Source: Phoronis australis
Taxonomy: Eukaryota > Phoronida > Phoronidae
Assembly: GCA_002633005.1 (NCBI GenBank)
Contig: NMRA01000939.1
Coordinates: 27,356 to 91,355, forward strand
DNA: 64,000 nucleotides
Direction: 5' to 3'
Shown here: positions 48,706 through 58,467 of the stretch, one piece after another
How positions within the stretch are numbered: position 1 is the first letter of the stretch
Layout of the letters: the number at the start of each line of letters is the position of its first letter
Notes under the pieces: generated by a model
Seen by the model: the letters and a program-made list of their open reading frames with translations, nothing else
Told to the model about the DNA's origin: nothing
Databases searched by the model: none
Translations under genes and position numbers: made by a program

Positions 48706-51700
48706 CTACGCGTTTACAATTTCGTCCTCTTTCACACTGTTGTTGTTATCATTTTCGTCGAGATCAGGTATTTCGTTTTGTTCTTGTTGGTCTTTCTTCT
48801 GGTCCTCTGTTAACGTTTCCACGTGGTATCCAGTGACGCAACCCGGCTGTACATCAAGTCGACCACAAAAATGGCATGTCTAAAATACATAGGACAGAGG
48901 ATGTAAATAAATCAAGAATCTAAACCCGTGAAATTAAATATTAATATCAACAGTCAATTCGAAACCGGGTGCCTGGGCTTTTTGGCGATTTGAGTATAAA
49001 CTGAAATATTCCATACTGCGTCCGATCTCATCTCGAATATCACCCTTACTCGCCAAATGCGACTTCAACTTGCCAAAATTCCTAGATAGTCTCCACCACA
49101 GTTTCAGAACGGCGAAGGTCATAACCATTTCTGGTGAAATCGCTTGGCAGGCTGTCGGATGCGCATTTCGTGACCGCTTTTGCGACTATCTTCGCAGTAT
49201 GTTTTTCTTGTATCAGATGTTTCATCTTGTAATTAATTTATGGCATTTATAAGTCAACCTTGCTCTCTCCCGCTATCATTGAAAACGGGCTTCAGATATC
49301 ACGGTAGGCAGATATGAACGACATCAATGTAGACTTCTCTTATTACGAAAATGGCGCTTGGTTGTAAAGTTATTGTACTTGAACGCTTAAATATTGATGT
49401 TTGTGTCGACATGAAATTTTAAAATTTATGCTCAAGTCAGAAGACCCACCGGCGGCCAGCTTTGAAGGCGGACACTAAATTCTGGTTGATTTTTTTTACC
49501 TCCACAGTAAGTGTTGTGCTTAAAAGACGGTACCATGCATTTACATCGTCAGTAAGTTCATTCGATGCCAAGTTCGTTCATTTCCGTGTGTCGTTCATTT
49601 GATGCCAAGTTCGTTCATTTCCGTGTGTCGATATCTTGTACATTACTACTAATTATGTGTACATTGTAACGCTTACGGAAAATGAAATGTGACATTAATG
49701 TGCGTGATCCCTCAGTATGCTTAATATTAGCCCTGTACGTCATGATTTTGACGACATCTAATAAAGAATGTGTTTAAAAAACGATAAGATGTCTTGGCAT
49801 TTGCTAGATATTCACAAAAACAAGATGATTTAGTTTTCGCCTAACACTACGTGGTGCACAATGTACATCTGTTTGATAACCGGACGTGTCGAGCGTTTCA
49901 AATTTTCTGTCAATTACATTAATTTGATTTGAGGCTTTGTCACCGGTTTCCTACTTTATAGTCTGCCAGAACAAAGATTGTGAGAGTGATATTGCCGTGA
50001 CATTTCCAAGTCGAATAGAACTTACCCCCTGTAGCAAAACCGTATGGACGGAGGAAGGAAACATGAAAAGGAAAGAATAATACATGACTAGTTATGTTTT
50101 GACACACTGTTAGTTTCAGATCATCATGTTCGGAGCTCTACGGGGTCGGCGTGATATATTTCCACAAAAATTAATGAACGGTAGTAGACCCACCTTCCGT
50201 CAAAGATTAAGTTTTGTCTTAAGACAAATTAAAACTTGTCCTCTGCTCAGATTAGTTTCCTGGTTTAGGATGTACGTTACTACTTGAGATCAGCGTACTT
50301 TGCTAGTTCTTTCCTAAAGATGCAGAAATACTTCCTCATCCGAGCAAGGAACAAGCTGAGATCAATTTTTAAGTAATCTAAATCAAAAAGTGTTATTTGA
50401 CACTCGCAGGCTGAGTAGAGTTCAATAACCCCAGGACCTTGTTAAAGTCTTTCTAAAATCACGTGCTGTTATATGAAATACAGGCCATATCTTACTTTAT
50501 TTCGCGAAGTTTTGCCTTTTAGCGAGGTCCTCGTTACTGAACTATAACGGGGGGATTTGGGAACTTCAAAATGCAACTGCTTCGCTTCACATCGATGTTC
50601 TAAGCCCTCTACCGATACTTAACTAAAATAATTAAATTATACCGATAAAGCTAATCCGCCGTGGTAGGCTCATAGCATGCTCTAATCTCTGAAAAAGTAG
50701 ACCTTTTGCTATCAAAAAAACGTGAGGACTAAAAAAACGGGGTACCACCTTCAGGCTTGTGAACTGTGCGTCAGCGCCTTTTTAGTGGACTTTTGTCTCG
50801 TTTTCTCGGACTTTTTACCCTCTTCGCCAAATGATCGGTCGTGTTCTTGGCGGTTGGAATCTCGTAAATTCAGTAACATTAGTTTATTCGATTCAAAACC
50901 TCGCAGTACGAAAGGAAACGACTTATTTTTGTAACTTGCGAATAAATTGTTTGTTAAAAAAATATTTTTTGTATAAAATTTCAAAATACTCACTCCCTAT
51001 CGTCGTGATTTCCAGATGCGAAGACATGGAAAAGAAATGAAACGTGTTGAAAATAATACATGCAAGAAACACCAAATACAAGACATTATTAGAAATGGAA
51101 ACATGTTTACAATATCAGATTTGAATTCCATTTTTGACAAGACCGCAACCCTGTTCCTGTTGAATATATATCTGATTGCTTGTTTGACAACATTGTTTTA
51201 ACCAGATATCGCTCTATTTGAGCATATTTCGTTCATAGATAGGTTCATAGATAGTTATCACCAGTTCACTTGTTACTCTCTCAATCGTTTTTGGCTCGGC
51301 ATTTTCTCTGGGTTACTAATGAAAATTATACCTAAAGGATGTGTTGGATTAGTTTTGTTTTGTAAAGTAGTTGCTTTTCACTGGTCACTGTTCGATCCGT
51401 TGGGCCCCGTTTTACCAAAGGTAGTTAGATGTGCCTTGAGACGTTCGTATCATGAAATTTTATGATATATTGGCGTGATTTATGAAGGCCTGTTTCAACT
51501 CAAATGCGAAGTATGATCACGTTTACATCATTAGTAACGTTTCGCTCTGACTCGGTAAAAATACAGCTTCTCTATGTTGCAAACACGTGCTTACCACTGT
51601 CTGAGTTTCACGGGACAAACAAAACCTTTGACAATACAGTCTCCAGGAAAGTATTGAGATCTGAACAATTTCACTGATTACAAAAATCCTATCCAAGGTG

Positions 51701-54700
51701 AAACACGTTTTATATTTTTCTCTTTGCATTAAGAATTTTCCAATGCTGATTTGTGTAAACGTCACATTGCCTGGTAACGATTTTGTCTCGCACAGACATC
51801 ACTTTCTCCAAAGTTTCCAATTGGATCGTGGATCTGCTGATTTGTACAGGAAGAGTTTTAGCACCTTCTGGACACTTGATACTGTTCAATTTCAACGACA
51901 ATAAAATTATAAGACTGAATATACTCACAAATAACTCCAACTGTTCGTTGCCATGGAAATATGAAAAATAAGAAAATACTTTTACAACTTAAGGGCACTG
52001 ATTTCAGCATTTTCATCGATTTAAGTAGTGAACAACAGTCATACAATACAATGTTATTGATTGTACATCGAAGGCATTGCTTACACGTACGTAAATACAT
52101 AAGTGAACAATGAAAAGTGTCGTGCGTTTAACCAATTCTGTATAACCGAAAATTTGCTCCCGAAGTACAGCCAAATTCATAAGTAAAAACAGTCATATTA
52201 TTAATTTTTAACACTTTTGCTAACATCTCATCTTGGCGTTTTGAGAAAACTTCGCGTTTGTTCGGCAACAATTTTAACCCTTTCTGATTTGAAAATTTGT
52301 GTTCTTCGATTGGGTTTGCTTGTAAGAAAGTCTCGAAAACGAACGTTTTGCAGGTTTTGATTAATAATCTTAATAAATGACATTACTCTTCATCAGAGTG
52401 AACTATCACATAATCTCGCCGTAGCTCTAAAATTAAAACAACTTACCGTCTGTTTGAGATTGGCACGTCAAGAATGGCATGAAACAAAAATATACAAAAC
52501 AATGGATAAGAGATAAACGAAACTACTATTATTTCAGTTTAAAGGGCTTCGGCGCTAATTGGTTAGTTCCCCGCAGTTTTTTATCGTCTTATTTACTGTT
52601 CGAAAGGCAACAATACTATTAATCGAGTTAACTATTGAATAGGGTTGAGGCCTCGTTATATTGCTTGCATGATTGTCTTACACCCGAGTCGTTGACCCAT
52701 TGTTGTTGCTTGTCCAAGGAAATGTGTGGTAGTACATGTGCTTATGGTAAATTGATTCTAGCTGGTAAAGATAATACTTACGGGCTGTTGTCGGCAACAG
52801 TCGAAGAGTAATTATGAAAAAAAAAACAAATAATTAGTGTTGGCGTTCAGGGGGTAGAAATGATTCCATGGCGGCCTCGCCTCTAACGTCCAACTGTCAT
52901 CATCTAAATTCCAATCCCGAACCAGGAGACACTAAGTCGGCAGTAGAAATCCCAGACCCGCCTCCCTAAACATGCACGCACTGAAAATGCTCAATACAGG
53001 GTGACCAGATTTAAATCCCAGGGGCCAAACTACAATCCGGGGATGAGTCTGGTTCCCCGGACAGGAGTTTCTTGCTCAGAACTCAGTAGAATTTGGTCAC
53101 CTGATATGGACATTTTAAATGCGTGTTTGGAGTGGCGCGGGTGTGGGATTCCATGTACCGTCCTGTCCGTTTGATATCGCTAGTCGGGACAGGGGTTTAA
53201 GGCGAAGTTAGAGTCGCGGCCATGGAACCGTTTCCTGTTTTTTTTATCAGTCGATACATTGAAAGAAATAAAGATAATGTCTCAGGAGCAAAGGTCTCGT
53301 GAAATTGTATTTCATGTAATTGAATTGAACCGTAAAATATCAAGGCTTGGTTGCATAAAAGTTGTACCCTGGATTGCAAAAATGACGCCGTATTATCACG
53401 CATCTCGTCATTGTTGAACAATGCGCTTGATGCCCTGCAATAATCCACCAATGGATAAGTTTTGAAGTTTTATACAAGCTAGACACGTTTTTAAACACCA
53501 CAGAGTACACAGGTTCGAGACAGAGTCCCGGATGACTCGATATTTTCCTTCCCACAATTCAGAGGACTTCAGAAACTTTAACGATACTCTTTATGATTCA
53601 TTTTAGTCAAAATTTCATAAAACGCATTTTAACACAAGTGAGTTCAGTCGAAAATTAAGCCCAAACACTGTTCATTTAATCAACTCCAAATATTTTCAAA
53701 TTGAATTTAGGTTGGTTTTCATTTTGGTGGTGTACCACCACCTAAAATGACCGCCGTTTTGAATGACAGCTGACTCGAGCATTATGGGTACTCATTCATT
53801 TGCCGCGGCCATATGTAATGATTTTCGGCGGAAACCCCGCCCACATTTAAAAATATAAAAATTAATGATAAAATAAGGAAAATTCAAACATGGTTGAAAG
53901 TTACAAAATGTTCACATTTCATTGATATCTTTGGACTGACTAAATTCATCCTGTGTTCTGAATTGGTGAATGTAAACGAAGCAGTATCAGATTATTTAAT
54001 TTAAAGGCGGTGATTAACAGCTGTCTGTGAAATCTGCAATTTCCAAACAGTGATTCATGGGGATAGAGGGGAGTGTATGAGTAAAAAGCGTGAATATTTA
54101 TTTAAACATTGGATTGTAATACACAGCCACTAATACTAGAATAAATTGGGTTTTGCCCAGAGAGGTACTTCGAGGCTTAGACCCACTTGAATTAAACGCA
54201 CTGGAGAAATTTAAAATGATTACATTCTGCAATGAAAGGTAATACAATTAAAACTGCATTCCACCTCTGTTAAGTTGCCAATGTTGAATTCTAAATCGAA
54301 GCTCTCTGAGCTCGCCACGCTCACCCGATCTTGAATCGTGGTAGAATGAGCAGGTAAGTCAAGTCACAGACAATGCGTAAATACGTCATTTTCGAATCAG
54401 TAGTTATAGGGTTGGCCAACTGCAATGAACTCATAAGCGTTTCCTTGAGTCTCTGATGGTCTCGAGGTTTTCTTTGATAACAGAAAGGGAATCAAATCAC
54501 GGTAAAGAATATTATCGGGTCGATTTTATAAACAGTATGGGCCTTATTCGATTTTTTCATTTTAGCCTCCAAAACAGGGCGAAATGCAGCTCGGTAATTC
54601 CCCGTGTATTTGTCACGAGTAAAATACTCACGCCTTGGTGCCAGACGCAGGCTCGTGGTCGATTCTTTGTGGGGTTGAAATATTTTTTACATCGCAAACA

Positions 54701-54858
54701 GTGCCTCAGCTTAGGGTCATAGCGGGGGCTATTGCAAAAATTCCCTCTGGGAGAAGACTCTGCAGAACTAGCCGATTCACTTCCACTGGCGTCGGAAATG
54801 GAAGTTATGTCGTTGAAAAGGGATTCTGTAAAAGTGAACGATTGTTTCATGTCAGTGT
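48706..54858 (-). CDS. CHORD-like zinc-binding module exons (possibly 3' part of the RING gene)
   Basis: Two clear exons are visible. 54858-54632 encodes DTDMKQSFTFTESLFNDITS, a Ser-rich stretch, then CLRCKKYFNPTKNRPRACVW-HQG and ends at a strong donor (GGC|GTGAGT). 48879-48706 starts after a pyrimidine-rich acceptor with TCHFCGRLDVQPGCVTGYHV, followed by an acidic, Asn/Asp-rich tail and TAG. Together the Cys/His spacing (C-x2-C-x4-F-x4-N-x4-C-x2-H-x-G, then C-x2-C-G-x6-G-C-x3-Y-H) resembles a CHORD domain as in CHORDC1, with C-x2-C replacing the usual WSCC. Six candidate microexons lie in the long gap and supply the missing linker. The 54858 exon may start at its own ATG (54850) or be spliced from the upstream RING/coiled-coil exons, whose phase fits. 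Product function is unknown; CHORD domains bind zinc and HSP90-type partners. Confidence 0.6.
49556..49630 (+). repeat. Two copies of a 38-bp unit
   Basis: GTTCATTCGATGCCAAGTTC followed by GTTCATTTCCGTGTGTC occurs twice in tandem with one change. It lies in the long CHORD-module intron. Confidence 0.9.
50026..50028 (-). other. Candidate 3-nt microexon (GGG, Gly)
   Basis: Minus strand reads TTTGCTACAG|GGG|GTAAGTTC after a long pyrimidine-rich stretch (TCTTTCCTTTTCATGTTTCC). It is a candidate only; see findings for the array. Confidence 0.3.
50740..50835 (+). repeat. Dispersed repeat shared with 55080-55180
   Basis: TTTAGTGGACTTTTGTCTCG then TTTTCTCGGACTTTTT recurs at about 55133-55170, preceded in both by a GGACTAAAAAAA phrase. 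Confidence 0.75.
50994..50996 (-). other. Candidate 3-nt microexon (GGA, Gly)
   Basis: Minus strand reads CACGACGATAG|GGA|GTGAGTAT, preceded by the pyrimidine-rich TTTCATTTCTTTTCCATGTC. Confidence 0.28.
51595..51600 (-). other. Candidate 6-nt microexon (ACAGTG, Thr-Val)
   Basis: Minus strand reads CGTGAAACTCAG|ACAGTG|GTAAGCAC. An internal CAG gives a 2-nt alternative, which would break the frame. Confidence 0.25.
51929..51940 (-). other. Candidate 12-nt microexon (TTGGAGTTATTT, Leu-Glu-Leu-Phe)
   Basis: Minus strand reads GCAACGAACAG|TTGGAGTTATTT|GTGAGTAT, after TTATTTTTCATATTTCC. An internal GAG would give a 6-nt version, also in frame. Confidence 0.28.
52447..52449 (-). other. Candidate 3-nt microexon (ACG, Thr)
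   Basis: Minus strand reads CCAATCTCAAACAG|ACG|GTAAGTTG, with TTTTTGTTTCATGCCATTCT upstream. Confidence 0.3.
52782..52784 (-). other. Candidate 3-nt microexon (CCC, Pro)
   Basis: Minus strand reads TTGCCGACAACAG|CCC|GTAAGTAT, preceded by a T-rich stretch (TTTTTTTTTTCATAATTACT). Confidence 0.3.
53717..53748. repeat. Short near-perfect palindrome
   Basis: ATTTTGGTGGTG-TAC-CACCACC followed by TAAAAT folds into a stem of about 13 bp with a 3-nt loop. No function can be assigned; it may be a transposon end. Confidence 0.6.
54365..54590 (+). mobile_element. Truncated MITE (right part of the GCTGGCTAAAAATG family)
   Basis: Shares TATAGGGTTGGcCAAC, the phrase ending GGGTCGATTTTATAA and the right end TTCGATTTTTTCATTTTAGC then AACAGGGCGAAATGCAGCTC with 39760-40630. 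It ends about 40 bp short of the exon donor at 54632. Confidence 0.65.
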
Positions 54859-54930
54859 CTAACAGAATGGTCAAATACGTTGTGTGTAATGACTCAGGGG
54901 GTCTAACATGTCGCCTAATCACATTCTAGG

Positions 54931-55005
54931 AGGAGGCAGTGTGGCTTAGTGTGATAAGTGCCCGAGGTCGTGGGTTCGAGTCCCACTGGGTCACACTGTT
55001 AAATC
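54931..55005 (+). mobile_element. tRNA-derived SINE head, GGAGGCAGTGTGG family, second copy
   Basis: Starts GGAGGCAGTGTGGCTTAGTG and has a perfect B box GGTTCGAGTCC (54972-54982). Relative to 4005-4190 it lacks roughly 20 bp between the boxes. It lies 75 bp upstream of the CHORD exon on the minus strand. Confidence 0.75.
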
Positions 55006-55079
55006 CTTGACATGCCCAGCCTTTAATATGGGGGGGGCTCGAATTCCTAACGTTGTGGACCTTTTTGGTAACAAAATAG

Positions 55080-55180
55080 CCGGCGGACTAAAAAAAGGGG
55101 CGCACTTCTGTGATTTGCGCGTTTTGTGCTTGTTTAGTGGACTTTTGTCTCATTTTCTCGGACTTTTTGTTTCTAGCTCC
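55080..55180 (+). repeat. Dispersed repeat shared with 50740-50835
   Basis: GCGGACTAAAAAAAGGGGCG and TTTAGTGGACTTTTGTCTCA then TTTTCTCGGACTTTTT match the copy at 50.7 kb in the same orientation. Confidence 0.7.
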
Positions 55181-55489
55181 TCAGTTCGGTTTTAACTATA
55201 TATTAATAAAGCATAAAAATGGCTCCAGGTGATTAGTGCAATGGGCCCACGTGCGCGCCCTGCGCACGTTTGGTAAAACGTGTATCAGACCCCTGCATTT
55301 ATTTTTTTATTATAATCACAATCTACAAAAGTCATAAAATGTGATGGCCAACACGGTAACATTTTTGATGGTATCCGGCTTAAGGGGACAGGGCCCCTCG
55401 ATCATTCCTAACTCCGCTTAATGCATAGTCACACATTTTTCTTTGAAGTACACAAATGGTATATGTCATCAGGCACAAGTTGTGACGCG

Positions 55490-58467
55490 CTAAAATCGTG
55501 ACAGTTTGGGAGGCGATTGATGACCTAAATTGCCATAGTGCACCATTTGTTTGAATTTCATCCTGCCAGGCATAAAACAAGCAGGTAATGATACGTTTTG
55601 AGCTTCACTACGGTCTTGAAACTCTGCAAAGTTCACATCTTTAATTACTTCACCTGATAAACGCAAAATAAAAACAAAGCAAGATTCCGCATTAGAATTC
55701 ATACATTTAGCGACACAATATCCACCACTCGGAACGTGTACGGACAGTGTCGCCATAAAAAAACAAATGGTGTACGTGTAACATACAGTTAGATGCGTAC
55801 CTTTGCTTAGTTCAAACTTCTGCTTGTGTTGTCTGATTTGTTCTCGCTCTTCATGCTGGAGTCGCACGTGCTCATTCAATATATCGTGCCTGTGTTGTTC
55901 CACGGTGGCGTTTAATTTTCTCAAGTTCTTCACAACCTGAGATGGAGAAAGAGCGATGAGTCTTCTATATGTCATACACTCAAATTAAATACATGGTTTT
56001 GTATGTACGATTGCAGTTTGGGTAAGGTTATTTATTTTCCACGCGGAGTAAGGATTTTTTTCTGTATGAATGGTCACAAATTAACCGCACCAACCAGTTG
56101 TCATGTCGCATACTATTCAATGTGTTCTTAAAGGAGCACTCAGATCACTTTTGGTTATTGAAACGTTTTCACTGCTACGGAGATTTTACCAGCAGAAAAC
56201 TTTCCATTACTTCTCGGCTATTTTTGTGAAAAGAAAAAAACGTTAGTTACGCTTTTGCAGTGAGATTTTCGGTACCAAATTGAAAATGGCCACCAACTAG
56301 CTGGACTGAGGGACTGAGATCCATCAACCCACACGTAGAGATCTAAACGGTTTCTAATGACGGGGATTTAAATGTTCTTACCTCTCCTCTAAGTTTCCTT
56401 TCTAAACATCTTTTATTTTTCTGATGTGTAAAGAGATCGCGGTACAGCGTTCTATAACCACAAGCATCACAGCTGACGTGCCGAAAGTCGCACTCATTTT
56501 CGTGTTGCGTTGCCAGATGTCGCTTCGGGGTCACTTTGCATCCAAGACACTCGTTGGCACACCGGACAGGCGCATTGGGACACTCCTTTTTAACGTGGTT
56601 GTCCATATCTCTCATTAAAATTGTTTTGTCGCACTTGTAAGCGCACCGGAGTTCAATGTTCGATAATTTTGTAGTTAACTCATCCGGCGGTTTTTCTGGT
56701 GTCTCGTTCAGTGGTGTTGAGCACGTGGGACACTCGCGAGAATACTTTGACTGGAGCCTTTTCTTTATACATGGAAAACAAAACACGTGGGGACACGCGT
56801 TTGTGACTGGATTTACGAAGACTTTATTGCACAGGTCGCATAATAANAAATCGTCATAGTCCACCATTTGTGTGAATTTCATCCTGCCAGGCATAAAACA
56901 AGCAGGTAATGATACGTTTTAAGCTTCACCAGCGTCTTGAAACTCTGCAAAGTTCAGGGACCCGTTCCAACAAAACTGTCTTAGCTAAGACAAATCTTAA
57001 ATTTTAGTAGATTTTAAAATAAAAGTTAAATTTGTCTCAAAACCAAATCAAGAGAGAAATCTTAAGTTTGACTTAAGTGTATGAGCCAAGCTTTGTCTTA
57101 ATTTTGTCTAACTTTCCAAATGTGGAAGTTTCAAAGTTTGGAAGTTAAGACAAATCTTAGACTTAAGTCAAAAATGAACTTAAGTCAGTTTCTTGGAACA
57201 GGCGATCTTTAATTTTTTCCCATGATAAACGCAAAATAAAAACAAAGCAAGATTCCGCATTAGAATTCATACATTTAGCGACACGATATCCACCACTCAG
57301 GACGTGTACGGACAGTGTCGCCATAAAAAAAAACAAATGGTGTACGTGTAACATACAGTTAGATGCGTACCTTTGCTTAGTTCAAACTTCTGTTTGTGTT
57401 GCCTGATTTTTTCTCGCTCTTCATGCTGGAGTCGCACGTGCTCATTCAATATATCGTGCCTGTGTTGTTCCACGGTGGCGTTTAATTTTCTCAAGTTCTT
57501 CACAACCTGAGATGGAGAAAGAGCGATGAGTCTTCTATATGTCATACACTCAAATTAAATGCATGGTTTTGTATGTATGATTCCAGTTTGGGTAGGGTTA
57601 TTTATTTTCCACGCGGAGTAAGGATTTTTTTCTGTATGAATGGTCACAAATTAACCGCACCAACCAGTTGTCATGTCGCATACTATTCAATGTGTTCTTA
57701 AAGGAGCACTCAGATCGCTTTTGGTTATTGAAATGTTTTCACTGCTACGGAGATTTTACCAGCAGAAAACTTTCCATTATTTCTCAGCTATTTTTGTGAA
57801 AAGAAAAAAACGTTAGTTACGCTTTTGCAGTGAGATTTTCGGTACCAAATTGAAAATGGCCACCAACTGGCTGGACTTAGGGAAGATCCATCAACCCACA
57901 CGTAACCCAAACGGTTTCCAATGACGGGGATTTAAATGTTCTTACCTCTCCTCTAAGTTTCCTTTCTAAACATCTTTTATTTTTCTGATGTGTAAAGAGA
58001 TCGCGGTACAGCGTTCTATAACCACAAGCATCACAGCTGACGTGCCGAAAGTCGCACTCATTTTCGTGTTGCGTTGCCAGATGTCGCTTCGGGGTCACTT
58101 TGCATCCAAGACACTCGTTGGCACACCGGACAGGCGCATTGGGACACTCCTTTTTAACGTGGTTGTCCATATCTCTCATTAAAATTGTTTTGTCGCACTT
58201 GTAAGCGCACCGGAGTTCAATGTTCGATAATTTTGTCATTAGCTCATCCGGCGGTTTTTCTGGTGTCTCGTTCAGTGGTGTTGAGCACGTGGGACACTCC
58301 CGAGAATACTTTGACTGGAGCCTTTTCTTTATACATGGAAAACAAAACACGTGAGGACACGCGTTTGTGACTGGATTTACGAAGACTTTATTGCACAGGT
58401 CGCATAATAAATCCGGCTCCACATCGCCAACAATTCTACTGGGGTCCAGTCCTGGCATGATGAACAT
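55490..58467 (-). CDS. RING / TRAF-type zinc finger / coiled-coil E3-ligase-like protein
   Basis: Model: exon 1 58467-57946, exon 2 either 57506-57371 or its duplicate 55936-55801, and terminal exon 55653-55490 (TAG). It is in frame, about 273 aa. Residues 22-61 form a C3HC4 RING (C22, C25, C37, H39, C42, C45, C58, C61), in the setting GDVEPDLLCDLCNKVF typical of NRDP1/RNF41 and PDZRN-type RINGs. Residues about 85-165 hold Cys/His repeats of the TRAF zinc-finger type (CPNAPVRCANECLGC, CDFRHVSCDACGYRT). Exon 2 encodes a charged helix (LRKLNATVEQHRHDILNEHV) likely to be a coiled coil. Proteins with this layout are E3 ubiquitin ligases, with the zinc fingers and coil binding partners; the substrate is unknown. 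A start at the inner Met4 is also possible. A tandem duplicate of exons 1-2 lies inside the locus. Exon 2 could instead splice to the CHORD-like exon at 54858. Confidence 0.75.
55801..56894 (-). pseudogene. Tandem duplicate (copy A) of RING exon 1 and coiled-coil exon 2
   Basis: Exon 1A (56894-56382) and exon 2A (55936-55801) are almost identical to 58467-57946 and 57506-57371, offset by about 1.57 kb. Exon 1A lost its first 20 or so residues: the frame instead begins MPGRMKFTQMVDYDD, a copy of the terminal-exon sequence, and joins the RING at LLCDLCNKVF. The base at the join is an N (56847). The RING, TRAF finger and coil are otherwise intact, so this copy may still supply alternative exons or start from its own ATG; I class it as a partial gene with uncertain status. 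Confidence 0.6.
56860..57215 (-). pseudogene. Broken copy of the terminal exon, split by a transposon
   Basis: This is the duplicate of 55653-55490. Its splice acceptor reads TTATCAT where the intact copy has TTATCAG, a CAA codon is changed to the stop TAA (GCTTAA for GCTCAA), and a 249-bp element is inserted at about 56957-57205. It cannot serve as a normal terminal exon. Confidence 0.75.
56957..57205. mobile_element. MITE with GTTCCAA ends, inserted after the duplication
   Basis: The ends GTTCCAACAAAACTGTCTTA and TTAAGTCAGTTTCTTGGAAC are imperfect inverted repeats, and the AT-rich interior is full of short inverted GACAAATCTTA-type phrases. The sister copy at 55620-55650 has no insertion, so the empty site is visible (gttca-catctttaat). 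No clear target duplication was found. Confidence 0.8.

Noticed and set aside
48934-49128. Minus-strand frame (SRNFGKLKSHLASKGDIRDE) as a middle exon of the CHORD-like gene
   Set aside because: It ends in a stop without a usable donor, and its donor-like site at 49048 does not keep the frame to the exon at 48879.
54320-54332. Further microexon candidate (AG-ATCGG-GTGAGC)
   Set aside because: It would be 5 nt long and break the phase, so it was left out of the array.
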